Assembly (NCBI GenBank): GCA_963930775.1
Contig: OZ005690.1
Span: 4,634,225 to 4,698,224 of the forward strand
Direction of reading: 5' to 3'
DNA from: Cliona cf. orientalis
Taxonomy: Eukaryota > Porifera > Demospongiae > Clionaida > Clionaidae
Length of the DNA: 64,000 bases
Positions 22,879 through 34,300 of this stretch are shown piece after piece. How positions within the stretch are numbered: the first letter of the stretch is position 1; each line of letters starts with the position of its first letter. A program made the translations under genes and the position numbers. The notes under the pieces were generated by a model. That model was not told the origin of the DNA. It was given only the letters and a program-made list of their open reading frames with translations, and ran no database searches.

Positions 22879-25800
22879 ATGGAGTGGAGAATCAATTTCA
22901 AAATGTTGATGGTGAATCTTTTAGCCTTATCATGTGTATACAGTGATGATGATGTTGTCTACTACGTCAGACCATTTTTTCCTGAAAATGTGGATTGCCC
23001 TGCATCAGGATATGAATGTGATATTTTGAACAATTTTGGCACCGATGATTGGGAACTGCCTGAAAATAACACTGTGAAAATGATTCTGATGGAAGGATAC
23101 CACACTACTGATAGCAATGTCTACAATTTTGGATGTCCTGTGAATCCTGATACTCTATACTTCATAGGCAACGGTAGTGACACTGCATCAGTCAAAGTAT
23201 GTAATATCGATACTGCCATTACAGTTAAGAATATGATTTTAGAAAGCTTCACAGGTTCAAAAATTTATTTGTATATTGATGAATCAGTAGTATACTCTCA
23301 AATCACAAATATCACAATTTCAAATTGTATTTTTATTGAGAGTACAATGATCCTGACAAATGTCCACCTCACCATTAAAGATAGCAATTTCTCTGACAGC
23401 GTATCCACTGCAATTGTGCTGTTTTCAAGCACCCTATCTATTGTGGGGCATGTTAAATTTTACAACAATAGGGGATATCAAGGTGGAGCACTAATGCTAA
23501 TAGGAACTGTAATGAACATTGCTAGGGAGACTACTGTGATTTTTCAGGAAAACTATGCCGAAAATACTGGAGGGGCAATCTTTGTGGTGCATCCTCAAAT
23601 GATCAATGCACGGCACTACGTTTCTTTGTGCTTCTATCAGTTAGACTATGACTTTAACTCGTTTGATGATAACAACATTAGCATTCAATTTATCAACAAT
23701 TCAGCTGCTAAAGGTGGTGACCACATCTACGGTGCCTCTCTAGAGAGTAGTTGTGTATGTGGTTTCATTCGTTATTTCATTATTATTGAAGATGTAGATA
23801 TTATTATCACAACAAAGATAGAGAGTTCAGTGGCCTTTCAACAACATTTCTTGTTAGATCCTGACTTTGATTCCTCAATATCGGCAGTCTCTGGTGATGC
23901 AACACGTATCTGTATCTGTGATGCAGATGGGAAACCGCAGTGTAATAAAACAATGATAAACATTCAAGCATACCCTGGAGAACAGTTTTCACTAGATGTA
24001 GTAGTGGTAGGAGGAGATTTTGGTACAACAACTGGAAATGCTTATGCATCATTCTTGTATCAAAATTCAAGTTCAGTTTTGGGGCTGTCTAATCAACAAT
24101 ATCAAGTCGACATCATTACACAAAACTCCGAATGTAGTATGCTCTACTTTTCAGTGTACTCAAATGAGTCTAATGATATACTGTTTCTTACAACACAAAA
24201 CATATCAAATGTTGTTGAATCAGCTAGGGACTACTATATAGAATACGTACTGTGTATGGAATTAAAAATCCATTATGACATTGTCTGTGATGATTCTGAG
24301 AGTATTAAGTCAAGATATAAACCATTCTTCGTTAATATTGACTTCCTTTCCTGTCCTCCAGGCTTCACTCTATCTGGAAACCCTACTGTTTGTCAATGCC
24401 ACCCAGTACTCACAGCAAATGGTGTTGATTGTATATTTATCCAATCGAATGGATATCATAGATGGAATTCGACCAATATTTGGATACAAGCAGTATACAA
24501 CAATGAAAGTAAATCGATCCTATTCAGCACTCACTGTCCCTTTAGCTATTGTTACCCCAGTGGAAAGGATATTGACCTGAGTAACCCAGACAGTCAGTGT
24601 GCCTTTAATCGTGCTGGAGTTTTATGCGGTGGCTGCGGAAAGAATTTCTCCCTGGCTATTGGATCTTCTCATTGCATTTACTGTCAGAATAATAACAACT
24701 TAGCACTTATCATTCTCTTTGCAGCTGCAGGAATATTTCTTGTTCTGATCATCGCTGCCTTGAATCTCACCGTTACTCAGGGTATGATAAACAGTTTAAT
24801 CTTTTATGCAAACATAATCTGGGCATTTCAAACCATTTTATTCCCTTCAGGTTTTAGTAGAGAATTGATAGTTCACAAAACCTTCATTGCCTGGCTCAGT
24901 TTAGATTTTGGAATTGAGACTTGTTTCTTCCGTGGTATGAATGCTTACACAAAAACGTGGTTACAATTCATATTTCCTTTCTACATTGCTACACTATTTT
25001 TTCTAGGGCTGCGCTTTTCTTCAAAATTGTCCAAACTCTTTGGTAGTCGATCTGTTCCAACGCTTGCTACGTTACTATTCTTATCGTATTCAAAGCTTCT
25101 GCGCACCATCATTTCATGTTTTAAATTGGTGATATACTACACTTATGATGATTCAAAAATTAGCGAATTGATCAGTCATAGTATTGTTTGGGCAATTGAT
25201 GGAAATTACTCTTATGGGAAATATCCCCATGTCTTCCTCCTTTTGGCTGCCATAGTATGCTTTGTTCTACTTTGGATTCCCTATACACTTCTGCTATTCT
25301 CAATGCAGTGGCTGAGGAGCGTAGATCACCTTGGACCATTGAAATTTATTGGTCGGTACAAGCCTCTCTATGATGCTTACTTTGCTCCACTACGGGATAA
25401 GCACCACTACTGGTTTGGACTACTACTACTTAATCAAGGTCTACTGCTTTTAGTGTCTTCCCTCACACTGTACACCCTACCAGAAATTAGTGTACTACTT
25501 TTGCTTGCTGTTTCAATTTTTCTTCTCTGTTATGTCATCAGTGTGCGGCCATACAAGCAAATGTCCGTTGCATTACTGGAGGGCTCCTTTATGGTAAATT
25601 TCATAGTACTAGCTGTTGGTTATCTTTACTTTCGAGACAACAAGGAAGGCATGACGATATTACTAAGTTTGTCGATAACTGTTGCACTGGTTGAGTTTTG
25701 TGGAATTATTGTCTGGAATTTGATCCCAAAGAAACTGATTGAGCGATTTCATGCAAAAATGAAAAGAAATGCTGAGGTGGACACGGATGATGTTCACATT

Positions 25801-25893
25801 CTTGAAGAGCACCACGCGGAGAGTGAATATGTAAGCTATCATGATTCACAGAGTATAAAACTCTCTAATGTCGTTGCTGAAAAAGCCACATAA
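22879..25893 (+). CDS. Beta-helix / multi-TM protein gene B, intact
   Basis: Single exon of about 1,004 codons. The frame opens earlier, with ATGs at 22870 and 22879; I choose 22879 because MEWRI is the conserved start of gene A. Signal peptide to about VYS; ectodomain of about 450 residues with right-handed beta-helix character (GGALML, TGGAIFVV, repeated short N-x-S/T strands); conserved GGDHIYGAS; cysteine block CPPGF...CQCHPVLTANGVDC...CPFSYC...QCAFNRAGVLCGGC...CIYC; about eight hydrophobic spans; an acidic cytoplasmic tail of about 50 residues (DTDDVHILEEHH). The cysteine block and first span are joined by only a few residues, which suggests a cell-surface receptor or adhesion protein. 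I know of no assigned function. Similar predicted proteins are abundant in sponges. Confidence 0.9.
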   Translation: MEWRINFKMLMVNLLALSCVYSDDDVVYYVRPFFPENVDCPASGYECDILNNFGTDDWELPENNTVKMILMEGYHTTDSNVYNFGCPVNPDTLYFIGNGSDTASVKVCNIDTAITVKNMILESFTGSKIYLYIDESVVYSQITNITISNCIFIESTMILTNVHLTIKDSNFSDSVSTAIVLFSSTLSIVGHVKFYNNRGYQGGALMLIGTVMNIARETTVIFQENYAENTGGAIFVVHPQMINARHYVSLCFYQLDYDFNSFDDNNISIQFINNSAAKGGDHIYGASLESSCVCGFIRYFIIIEDVDIIITTKIESSVAFQQHFLLDPDFDSSISAVSGDATRICICDADGKPQCNKTMINIQAYPGEQFSLDVVVVGGDFGTTTGNAYASFLYQNSSSVLGLSNQQYQVDIITQNSECSMLYFSVYSNESNDILFLTTQNISNVVESARDYYIEYVLCMELKIHYDIVCDDSESIKSRYKPFFVNIDFLSCPPGFTLSGNPTVCQCHPVLTANGVDCIFIQSNGYHRWNSTNIWIQAVYNNESKSILFSTHCPFSYCYPSGKDIDLSNPDSQCAFNRAGVLCGGCGKNFSLAIGSSHCIYCQNNNNLALIILFAAAGIFLVLIIAALNLTVTQGMINSLIFYANIIWAFQTILFPSGFSRELIVHKTFIAWLSLDFGIETCFFRGMNAYTKTWLQFIFPFYIATLFFLGLRFSSKLSKLFGSRSVPTLATLLFLSYSKLLRTIISCFKLVIYYTYDDSKISELISHSIVWAIDGNYSYGKYPHVFLLLAAIVCFVLLWIPYTLLLFSMQWLRSVDHLGPLKFIGRYKPLYDAYFAPLRDKHHYWFGLLLLNQGLLLLVSSLTLYTLPEISVLLLLAVSIFLLCYVISVRPYKQMSVALLEGSFMVNFIVLAVGYLYFRDNKEGMTILLSLSITVALVEFCGIIVWNLIPKKLIERFHAKMKRNAEVDTDDVHILEEHHAESEYVSYHDSQSIKLSNVVAEKAT

Positions 25894-26779
25894 TAATCAC
25901 AGTGACATATCTAATATATAATGAACATCTATCGTAACAACATAACCTACAATAGCAATTAGCTAATATTATAGTATTATATAGAAGAATTGTGTAGATA
26001 TGAGTGCCATTATGTAGTGTATAGCTATTGTGTAGAATTATTTCTTGTGTTATAGCTACTTTCTACGCATAGCTAGCACTTCTATTTTGCGTGCAGTCCA
26101 TTTTATTAATTTTTGATAGCTACTTCTTTTGTTATGCTTGGTATGCTGTAGCCACTTGATTCCCAGTAATATATCTGTCCTAGCTAACATCTATCTCACT
26201 TTTCAGGGGGATCATTATATAATGTTTGGGGTTTCTTGTACCTTCTTCAACAGTAATTAATAGTTTGATGTGCACTAAAAGGTCCACTGAACAAACCAGA
26301 GCTCTGTCTATAGAGCACATAATATACAAACGGATTGCTTTACCCCTTGCGCATGCATACGGGGTTAAATGCACTTACAAAGCCTGGGTAGTGTAAGGCA
26401 TATAATGACAATGACACCTTATTGTTCCCCCAGACTGGGGGACAATGAGTGTGCAATCAAATTTGACCCTTGTGCTATACCTTAAGTGAGACATGCTAAG
26501 TGATTACTCTCATCCTGACTTGTACAGCTAACTAAATACTTTCATCCATACAATCAAAAGCATTGAACAATGACGTAATAGTTATAGACTAAGTGTGAAA
26601 GCTTGCAAGCTCACGCAGGTAATAGGAATTTCAAATCATACCGTAGCTACTAGTGTTTTTCCCACCTGCTAACCCACTTCATTCAACAGAGTTTTATCTT
26701 TGAATTATCAAAATTATAATAGGAAATCACACAAGTTGGTCATTATTCCAATTCATTAAGTTATTAATCACTTAAGAAT
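25894..26779. repeat. Duplicated spacer, paralogous to 14674-15558
   Basis: Same ordered blocks as the first duplicate, ending at a GH7 3' end. No gene seen. Confidence 0.8.
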
Positions 26780-28168
26780 TCACATTTGATAAGTGGAACC
26801 AATCTCGCCATACTTAATATTGGAGTAAGTAACGTAGGCATTTGGATACTGGTTCTCGACTTGATCAGGCACACCAGATGAAGTGGGACAAGTGCCCCTA
26901 GTCACTCCTGGGGCACTTGGTGACTTGTCAGGTGGGTAGCTCGAGTCAAGCCAAAGCATATGAACTGCGTGATCATCCCAGAGGCTCATCACAAGCACCA
27001 TGCCACGCTCTAGTGACCCACCCATTGCCTTATTGCCTCCTCGCTTCTCATAATCGTTTGGATCCCCAAATGCTTGCTTCTGAGCATTGCAAAAGTTGTC
27101 GGTGATCGAGTTGAACCGTTGACCTCCAACTGTCACATTGTTGCTATTTATAACTTTCCCATTCTGGACCCACAGGCGCCTTATTTCAGAGAGATCTCCA
27201 TTGTCTGTTCCGTCTGATGTAATGAATTGTGTAACTACTGTAAAAGTCTTGGTAGTGTCAATAGTAAAGTTGGCTGCAGGACCAAAAAAGGACTTGTCTC
27301 CCAAGCGGTAAGGGTTGAAGTCACAACCATCTTTGTCACAGACTCCATTGTGCCTCTGGCCTGCATCCGTGTCACCACACTGTGTCCCTTCGCAGCGGGT
27401 CTGACCTTGAACCGTGCAAACGTGTGATGTGTAAGCAGTAGAGATGCTATTACTCTCCCAGATGTCCATTTCATTGCAGCAAGTGCCATATTTTCCGACT
27501 CCACTGTTTTTGTCTGAACTGCTTGGTTTCCAGTCCTCACAATTGGCCTCTCCATTGATAAATTTCAGGTCATGAGGACATTGGGCATCGCAGTAGCCTG
27601 TGCCATATTTAGCACCACACTTATTTTCCGGATATTTACTCATTCCTCCGTCAGCGTCCATTTCAGCAAAGTATAGGGCACCATTGAGTCCACAGGGCAA
27701 GTTAGAGACATCCACGTCGAATGTGAATTCCTTATTCTTGAGCTTAAACATCATGTACTCTGTCTCTGAGTCCAGAAGATAAAGCCTTGATCCAATATTG
27801 GTAGAGTATGGACCGTGTGTGACAAATTTGAGCTGAAGAGATGAGCCACTTGCAAACACTCCATAAGTCCCTTGATAATCTGCTCCGTCTAGTGCACAGT
27901 TTTGTGCACATGTCTTTCCGTCCGGGCATAGGCTAGTATCCCAGGTATTGCCTGTGTAGCAGTTCTTGTAGCCATTCACAGTGTGCGTCCATCGCCAGTT
28001 GGAGTCGACAACTACACTCTTTTGCTGTGACTGGCATCCTCCAGACTTTGTACACGACTGGACTGTCAGGCTGGGGTGGACTTCAGCCTGTTGATGGCCA
28101 ACCTGCTGGCCATTCACTGCGCTAGCTAAGAGTGTAGCTGCAAAAATAATGCTCAGCAGATACTTCAT
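26780..28168 (-). CDS. GH7 cellobiohydrolase-type cellulase, intact copy 3
   Basis: Single exon, 462 codons. The open frame extends to a GTG at 28180, but the first ATG is 28168, giving [20 protein letters not shown] as signal peptide. The mature protein is a lone GH7 catalytic domain with no carbohydrate-binding module or linker. The GH7 catalytic signature NEMDIWES is present, with E233, D235 and E238 matching the nucleophile, aspartate and acid/base of fungal Cel7A. Family enzymes release cellobiose from cellulose chain ends, or cut internally in the endoglucanase branch, with retention. Many conserved cysteines are kept. It has NKCGAKYG and GKYGTCC where copy 4 has NKAGAKYG and GCYGTCC. 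It is probably secreted. Third GH7 copy of the tandem array, sharing an upstream region with copy 4. Confidence 0.95.
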   Translation of the reverse strand: MKYLLSIIFAATLLASAVNGQQVGHQQAEVHPSLTVQSCTKSGGCQSQQKSVVVDSNWRWTHTVNGYKNCYTGNTWDTSLCPDGKTCAQNCALDGADYQGTYGVFASGSSLQLKFVTHGPYSTNIGSRLYLLDSETEYMMFKLKNKEFTFDVDVSNLPCGLNGALYFAEMDADGGMSKYPENKCGAKYGTGYCDAQCPHDLKFINGEANCEDWKPSSSDKNSGVGKYGTCCNEMDIWESNSISTAYTSHVCTVQGQTRCEGTQCGDTDAGQRHNGVCDKDGCDFNPYRLGDKSFFGPAANFTIDTTKTFTVVTQFITSDGTDNGDLSEIRRLWVQNGKVINSNNVTVGGQRFNSITDNFCNAQKQAFGDPNDYEKRGGNKAMGGSLERGMVLVMSLWDDHAVHMLWLDSSYPPDKSPSAPGVTRGTCPTSSGVPDQVENQYPNAYVTYSNIKYGEIGSTYQM

Positions 28169-29334
28169 GATGATGGTCACCTAGGTATCAGGCTAGTGGT
28201 TATTTGTCTCAGTTGTGGGATATGAGTGCACAGCTGTGGGCACTATAGTTAAATAGGTCAATGATTGGAATGCATGTAGTCCATGGTTAAAATATCAGTT
28301 TATATAGGCTGAATAGGCCTGCATGCTAATGGGAAAATGTTATATAGCATGCAAGATTCATAGCTTGTCTAGGCATAAGAGTTACCATCAACTCCTTGTT
28401 ACCATTACCAATTCTTTACAGCTGCATAGTACATAGCAAGTGGATTCATGGGTGCTTCATGTGACATTGACTCATCTCTTCTCTAAAAACAAAGGTGTGT
28501 CAATCATGACCTTATGCATACCATAATAGGAAGAAAGTACAGTAGCATAGCTACTTGTATACTGAATCAAGATTAATGTGCTAGCATACACGAATTGGTA
28601 AATCTTTGTCTCACATACTAATTATTGGCAGTTTTTAAGGATGAAAACTGGGAATGGGTCTACGGATGAGTCTTTAATCCTGCAATGTCTTAGCTAACTG
28701 TATTAACATAAACGAACCTACTAACAGGCTAGAGGGAATCTGTATCATTAAATTTAATGTACTGTGCATTAGTCTGATTTCAACGACTCGCAATAAGAGA
28801 CCAGCTAGGATGCACGATTTTGAAGGCCCAAGCTTTACAAATAGCTAGCTAAAGCTAATAGCATGACACTGGCATCCTGTCCATAGTATTATGGTTGAAG
28901 GATCACATAGCACATGATTTGCCTTATTAAGTCGCCGTAGCATGTCTGAATCATGTGTATGCCAGCATGCTTGTTTGTACTCCATTTACACATCTGCGTT
29001 AACAATGTAGCTAACATATTATACATTATGAATTTCAGCTGTATGAGTAAGCACACAGCTATAGCTACACACCATAATGTGGACATTCAACATCATGTGC
29101 TCTGCGATCATCTACTATATATGCTATGCTCATTATTGCACTTACTATCTCAGCTATATTATAGTGAATTGGGTGATAGTGCTCCTGTACATGTGCATCC
29201 CATTAGGGTGCATGTGTAAAACATGTGCACGTAAGATCAAGATAGTATAAAAATCTGTGATTCTCTCTCATTCTGAGCTAGAAATGCGCTGCACTTAGCT
29301 ACGTATACAGTTGGAGCTTCCATTCTGATTCACA
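28169..29334. promoter_or_regulatory. Shared 1.17-kb upstream region of the divergent GH7 pair
   Basis: The two intact GH7 genes start at 28168 (-) and 29335 (+). No gene lies between them, so both promoters are here. A clear TATA box serves the plus gene. On the minus side a TATTTAA-like element (about 28247-28253) is a weaker candidate. Co-regulation is an inference from geometry. Confidence 0.55.
29246..29253 (+). promoter_or_regulatory. TATA box of GH7 copy 4
   Basis: TATAAAAA about 89 bp upstream of the ATG at 29335, a usual position for a gene with a short 5' leader. Confidence 0.5.
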
Positions 29335-30714
29335 ATGAGGAATTTGATATGTCTTACGCTTGCAACCGCACTATGTGCTGTCGTCTATGGCCAACAAGTT
29401 GGTACCAATAAACCTGAAGTCCATCCACGTCTCACAATCCAGTCTTGCACGAAATCTGGAGGTTGCCAGGCAGAGGAGAAGAGCGTTGTGATCGATGCAA
29501 ACTGGCGCTGGGTGCACTCCACAACAGGATACCAAAATTGCTACACTGGCAATTCTTGGGACACCACTCTTTGCCCAGATGGTGCTACATGTGCTAAGAA
29601 CTGTGCAGTCGATGGAGCAGATTATCAGGGCACTTATGGAGTGACTGCTTCTGGATCAGCTCTGAAACTTAATTTTGTCACACGTGGTCCGTATTCCACA
29701 AACATTGGATCAAGGCTCTATCTCCTGGAGTCTGAAACTGAATATAAGCTGTTTAAGCTCAAAAATAAGGAGTTCACATTCGACGTTGATGTATCCAGAC
29801 TACCATGTGGACTTAATGGTGCTCTTTACATGGTAGATATGGATGCAGATGGAGGAATGAGCAAATACCCTGGAAACAAGGCAGGTGCAAAGTACGGTAC
29901 TGGATACTGTGATGCCCAGTGTCCCCATGACGTGAAATTTATCAATGGGGAGGCCAACTGTCAGGGATGGTCGCCAAGCAATTCGGACAAAAACAGTGGA
30001 AGCGGATGCTATGGTACCTGCTGCAATGAAATGGATATCTGGGAAAGTAATAGCATTTCGACGGCCTACACTTCACATGTTTGCACCATTAAAGGACAGA
30101 CTCGCTGTGAAGGTATCGATTGTGGTGACAATGCTTCGGGACAAAGACACAATGGAGTCTGTGATAAAGATGGCTGTGATTTCAACCCTTACCGCATGGG
30201 AGATAGACATTTCTTTGGACCTGCTGCCAATTTTACCATCGATACTAGTAGACCTTTCACGGTCATTACGCAATTCATTACTGCTGATGGAACGGAACAT
30301 GGAGATCTATCTGAGATTAGGCGCTTGTGGGTTCAAAGCGGAAAAGTAATCAAAAGTAGTGAGGTGAATGTTGGAGGCCAAAAATACAATTCCATCACGG
30401 ATAGCTTCTGTAATGCCCAGAAACAAGAATTCAATAATCCTAACGATTACGAAAAGAAAGGAGGTCATAAAGTGATGGGTGAATCACTGGAGCATGGCAT
30501 GGTGCTTGTGATGAGCCTCTGGGATGATCACGCAGTTCACATGCTTTGGCTTGACTCTAGCTACCCATCTGACAAATCACCAAGTGCCCCAGGAGTGACT
30601 AGGGGCACTTGTTCTACCTCATCCGGTGTGCCTGATCAAGTCGAGAACCAGTACCCGGACGCCTACGTTACTTACTCCAATATTAAGTATGGTGAGATTG
30701 GTTCCACATACTGA
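29335..30714 (+). CDS. GH7 cellobiohydrolase-type cellulase, intact copy 4
   Basis: Single exon, 459 codons, ATG at 29335. Signal peptide [19 protein letters not shown], then QQVG at the mature start, as in fungal and crustacean GH7 enzymes. Single catalytic domain; signature NEMDIWES with E232, D234 and E237; no CBM. It aligns with copy 3 without gaps through the catalytic region. The last 60 or so codons are almost identical in all four GH7 copies, so conversion or strong constraint is likely there. It is most likely a secreted digestive or symbiosis-related cellulase. Activity is inferred from conserved residues only. Confidence 0.95.
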   Translation: MRNLICLTLATALCAVVYGQQVGTNKPEVHPRLTIQSCTKSGGCQAEEKSVVIDANWRWVHSTTGYQNCYTGNSWDTTLCPDGATCAKNCAVDGADYQGTYGVTASGSALKLNFVTRGPYSTNIGSRLYLLESETEYKLFKLKNKEFTFDVDVSRLPCGLNGALYMVDMDADGGMSKYPGNKAGAKYGTGYCDAQCPHDVKFINGEANCQGWSPSNSDKNSGSGCYGTCCNEMDIWESNSISTAYTSHVCTIKGQTRCEGIDCGDNASGQRHNGVCDKDGCDFNPYRMGDRHFFGPAANFTIDTSRPFTVITQFITADGTEHGDLSEIRRLWVQSGKVIKSSEVNVGGQKYNSITDSFCNAQKQEFNNPNDYEKKGGHKVMGESLEHGMVLVMSLWDDHAVHMLWLDSSYPSDKSPSAPGVTRGTCSTSSGVPDQVENQYPDAYVTYSNIKYGEIGSTY

Positions 30715-31313
30715 TTGATAACTTTTGCTGTCACTAACATAGCTGGAGTGTATGCATGATTCATGTAACTGCTAGTTATATTATCATGATGGCTTTGCGG
30801 GCACATACAATAATAATTATTTTTCCCCTGTACTGTGCATGTATGTTATCTAGAACAAAATTTAATTCAGTATGCTATTATTCCTATAATAATGACATCC
30901 AATTTTTAGTTAACTTATACTTAGCTAGTCCTTAAATACTTACTTAAGGACCCTTAATTACTCATTGCCAAGTAATTCTCACATGGAAGCAGGGTTTCAT
31001 TCAGTGGAAGTGGACCCTGGGATTCCCACTCCAGTCCAAATTTCCTCTCTCTGGAATCATAGACGGTGTATTATTCTTTGCAGTAGCCTCCCCTACTAAC
31101 AATTTTGGATTCCCATACTACAATGGAAAACTACCTTCTGTACGAAGCACTGAATTATTGATAATCCACATGAGGCCATGTGTAATGAATTATTATGTTG
31201 AGATAAAAGGCTTGTAAGTTAATGTGATACTTAAATCAAAACAGAAAAATTAGTGGTATGAGAATTACTTGAAAAAATTTCCTGGTGGAAGGTGGAGCTG
31301 CACTAACTTTATA
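30715..31313. other. Spacer between convergent genes
   Basis: 3' flanks of the GH7 gene and of the minus-strand gene C. Nothing else seen. Confidence 0.5.
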
Positions 31314-34300
31314 TTAGTATGTGTCAATGGAATCAGTTTCACGTTGGGTCATATCAACTTGAATACCAGGATCATTAAGTCTCTCGTGCAGGATATCATC
31401 AATTGGAAGTGAATCTTGACTGATCAATCTGTAGCCAAATTTCCATATACAATTTAATTTATTAGACTTGTTGTGGTAGCAAATGTTGACTATACTGATA
31501 ATGATAATTGCAAGGAATTGCATAAAAGCAAATCCAATTGATAGCTGCAATGCTATTGACAACGATGAACCGTCAACTGCCATTGTGTACAGTGTGTAAG
31601 TAACCAATACAAGCAAGTTTAAGATGGACAGACTCTCAAGAATTCTAACTACTTTAGATTTGTATATGGACCATATGGATACATAAAACAGGAGCGTTGC
31701 CAATGTGATTGCAAGTATGAGCAGGCAAACCAGTGGTATGGTCGTGGAGGTTACTGTAAAGGCAACCAAAAGTGCTCCCCTAACAAGTAATGTTGAACCA
31801 AACCAGTAATGGTGCTTGTCTTTGAGGGGAGCGAAGTAAGCATCATAGAAAGGAGTAAATTTGTTTGTCCACCTCAACAGCCTTAGGTGTGAGAGTCTCC
31901 TCCAGCACTGTATCGGGAGGAGGAAGAGAGTATAAAAGAGGCAGAAGAAAAGAGTGACAATGGCTACAATAAAGAGATAAATGTGTGGATATTGACAGTA
32001 ATGTAAGCTTCCATCCATAAACCACACAATGATCTTGGAATTGTAAGGATAATGTACTAGGACTCCAAATTCAAGAATTGTTGTCACAGTGCGAAGGAGT
32101 TTAGTGTATGACAAGAGAAAGAGTGTAGCTAGGAGAGGAACTGCTCTGTCACCAATGAGATTAGTCAGGCGAGAGGAATAGCGACATGCAATGATGATGA
32201 CTCCAGCAATGAGCCAGATGTAGAGAGGGAATATAAACTGAAGCCATGTTTTCCAAAAGGCTGTCAGATCATTTACAAGACACATCTCTATCCCAAAGTC
32301 CAAATTGAGCCAGGCTATGAAAATCTGAAGCATACTATTAAACTTTGATTGCTGTTGAAGTTCTGGAGTAAAAAGTACGTACTTGTAGGTCCACAACAGG
32401 TTTGCATAGAGTACAAGTCCATTAATGAGTCCCTGAGTGACTGTCAGATTAAGGAAAAATATGAAGCTCACAAGTATGATACCAATGATGAAAAAGAATG
32501 CCATAATTAAAAGATGACTATCATTGGAGCACTTTATACAGTGCGAAGTCCCAATTGCCAGGCTGTAACCATTCTCACACCCACCACATAAGGTACCAGC
32601 ATGCTTATTGTCACACTGATCCCTATTGTTGTATGCATTAAGGTTAACAATTTTGTGTCCAGACTTGCAATGGCTTAGTGGGCAATGACGACCAACTAAA
32701 ACTCCATCACTTTCATTCTTATTGAAGGTTGCATTAACCCACATTGTGCTGTTCCATTTGAGGTAACCTGTATTATTTGTGATGTAGCAGTCAAAGTGGT
32801 TGCTTTGCAGGATTGAATAGCAATCACAGCCATAGAGACCACCTTGGAGAGTGAGTGTGAATCCTGGGGGACAGCCATTGAGTACAGAGAAGTTCATGAA
32901 CACTGGTGTTTTAAACAGATCTAGTGAACCACATCTATGATTGCTATTAATGTACTCCTTAATTAAACTTTGTAGATAGTGCTGGCTATGGTAGTACACA
33001 GCTTCCGAAGTGTGAAGACAAAGTAATTCCGAGTCACTTGACTCAGTATTAACATTAAATTTTGAGTACAGATTATAGGTAACATTTGAACACTGTAGGT
33101 TGGGACCAGTCCACTGATGATATTGATTATGACGTAATGATAGTGTGCTTTGCTCTGGTGAAGGAACAAATCCTGCACTTACCTCTCCAGTTGTGACTCC
33201 AAAGTCATATCCAACTACTACTAGTGAAACATTGACAGATTCTCCACGATACACTTGGTATCCATTTACAAAAATACTCGATATGTTGGTACACTGTGGT
33301 TTACCATTTTTATCACAAAGACACACTCGTTTAGGATCAGATGACACTGGTGAATAAAGACTGCTGGTTACGTTTGGTATGAAGCTGACTATGTCACGGG
33401 AGCAGAGAGCCTGCATACAATTATTTTTATCTTTAATGCTAGCTCCATAGACATGCATGCCTATTCCTTCTTTTGCAATATTTCCTTCAAATATTACTTT
33501 GCTTGAATTAGCACGGAAATAAAACAAGCATTCCTGGTTATCAACAAAAACAGCTCCACCGTATTGCCCTGCTGAATTGTGATTAAAGTGTACTAGTGAC
33601 GCATTGATAAGGTCCACATTATGAGTCATACCACTTGCATGTTGTAAATAAAGAGCACCTCCTTGATAAGCAGAATTATTATGGAATACTAGTGTTGAAT
33701 TTTCATCCACACTTATGTAAGTATTAGAAAAGATTGCACCTCCTGCAAATGCGGCTTTATTATTGACACACAAAACAAAAGCAGAGTTACTGATTCTAAT
33801 AATGCCATATCTTTGAATGATAGCCCCTCCGTGATTAGCTCTGTTATTACGTGCATGAAGCGTGGCATTAGAAATGACAAGGTTAGTGCTGACAATGTGC
33901 AATGCGCCCCCTTCACCAAAAGGGTTTATAACACTGTTTCCTGACAAAAGTAAGGTGGCATTTGTAGTAACATTGATTACAGTGCATCCGAGAGAAATTG
34001 CCCCACCACAAAGTGTTGACGTGTTATTAATAAAGCTCACGTTAGCCCCTGTAGAGATGAGAAGAAAATTTGTAGTTTCTGTAGCACAAGAGCTACTAAC
34101 ACGAGAAGCAATTGCTCCACCACATAATATATCACTGCCAATGGTGTTGTTAATGAAGTGAACATCTCCAGATAATCTGATCGTACTCGAATCAATTTCG
34201 ATAGCTGAATGAAGTACATGGTTGTAAGAATTGAAGCTGCAGTTATTGATGTTAAGAATGGCATGGGACTGAATCCTAACAAAGTAATTGTGTTGAAATG

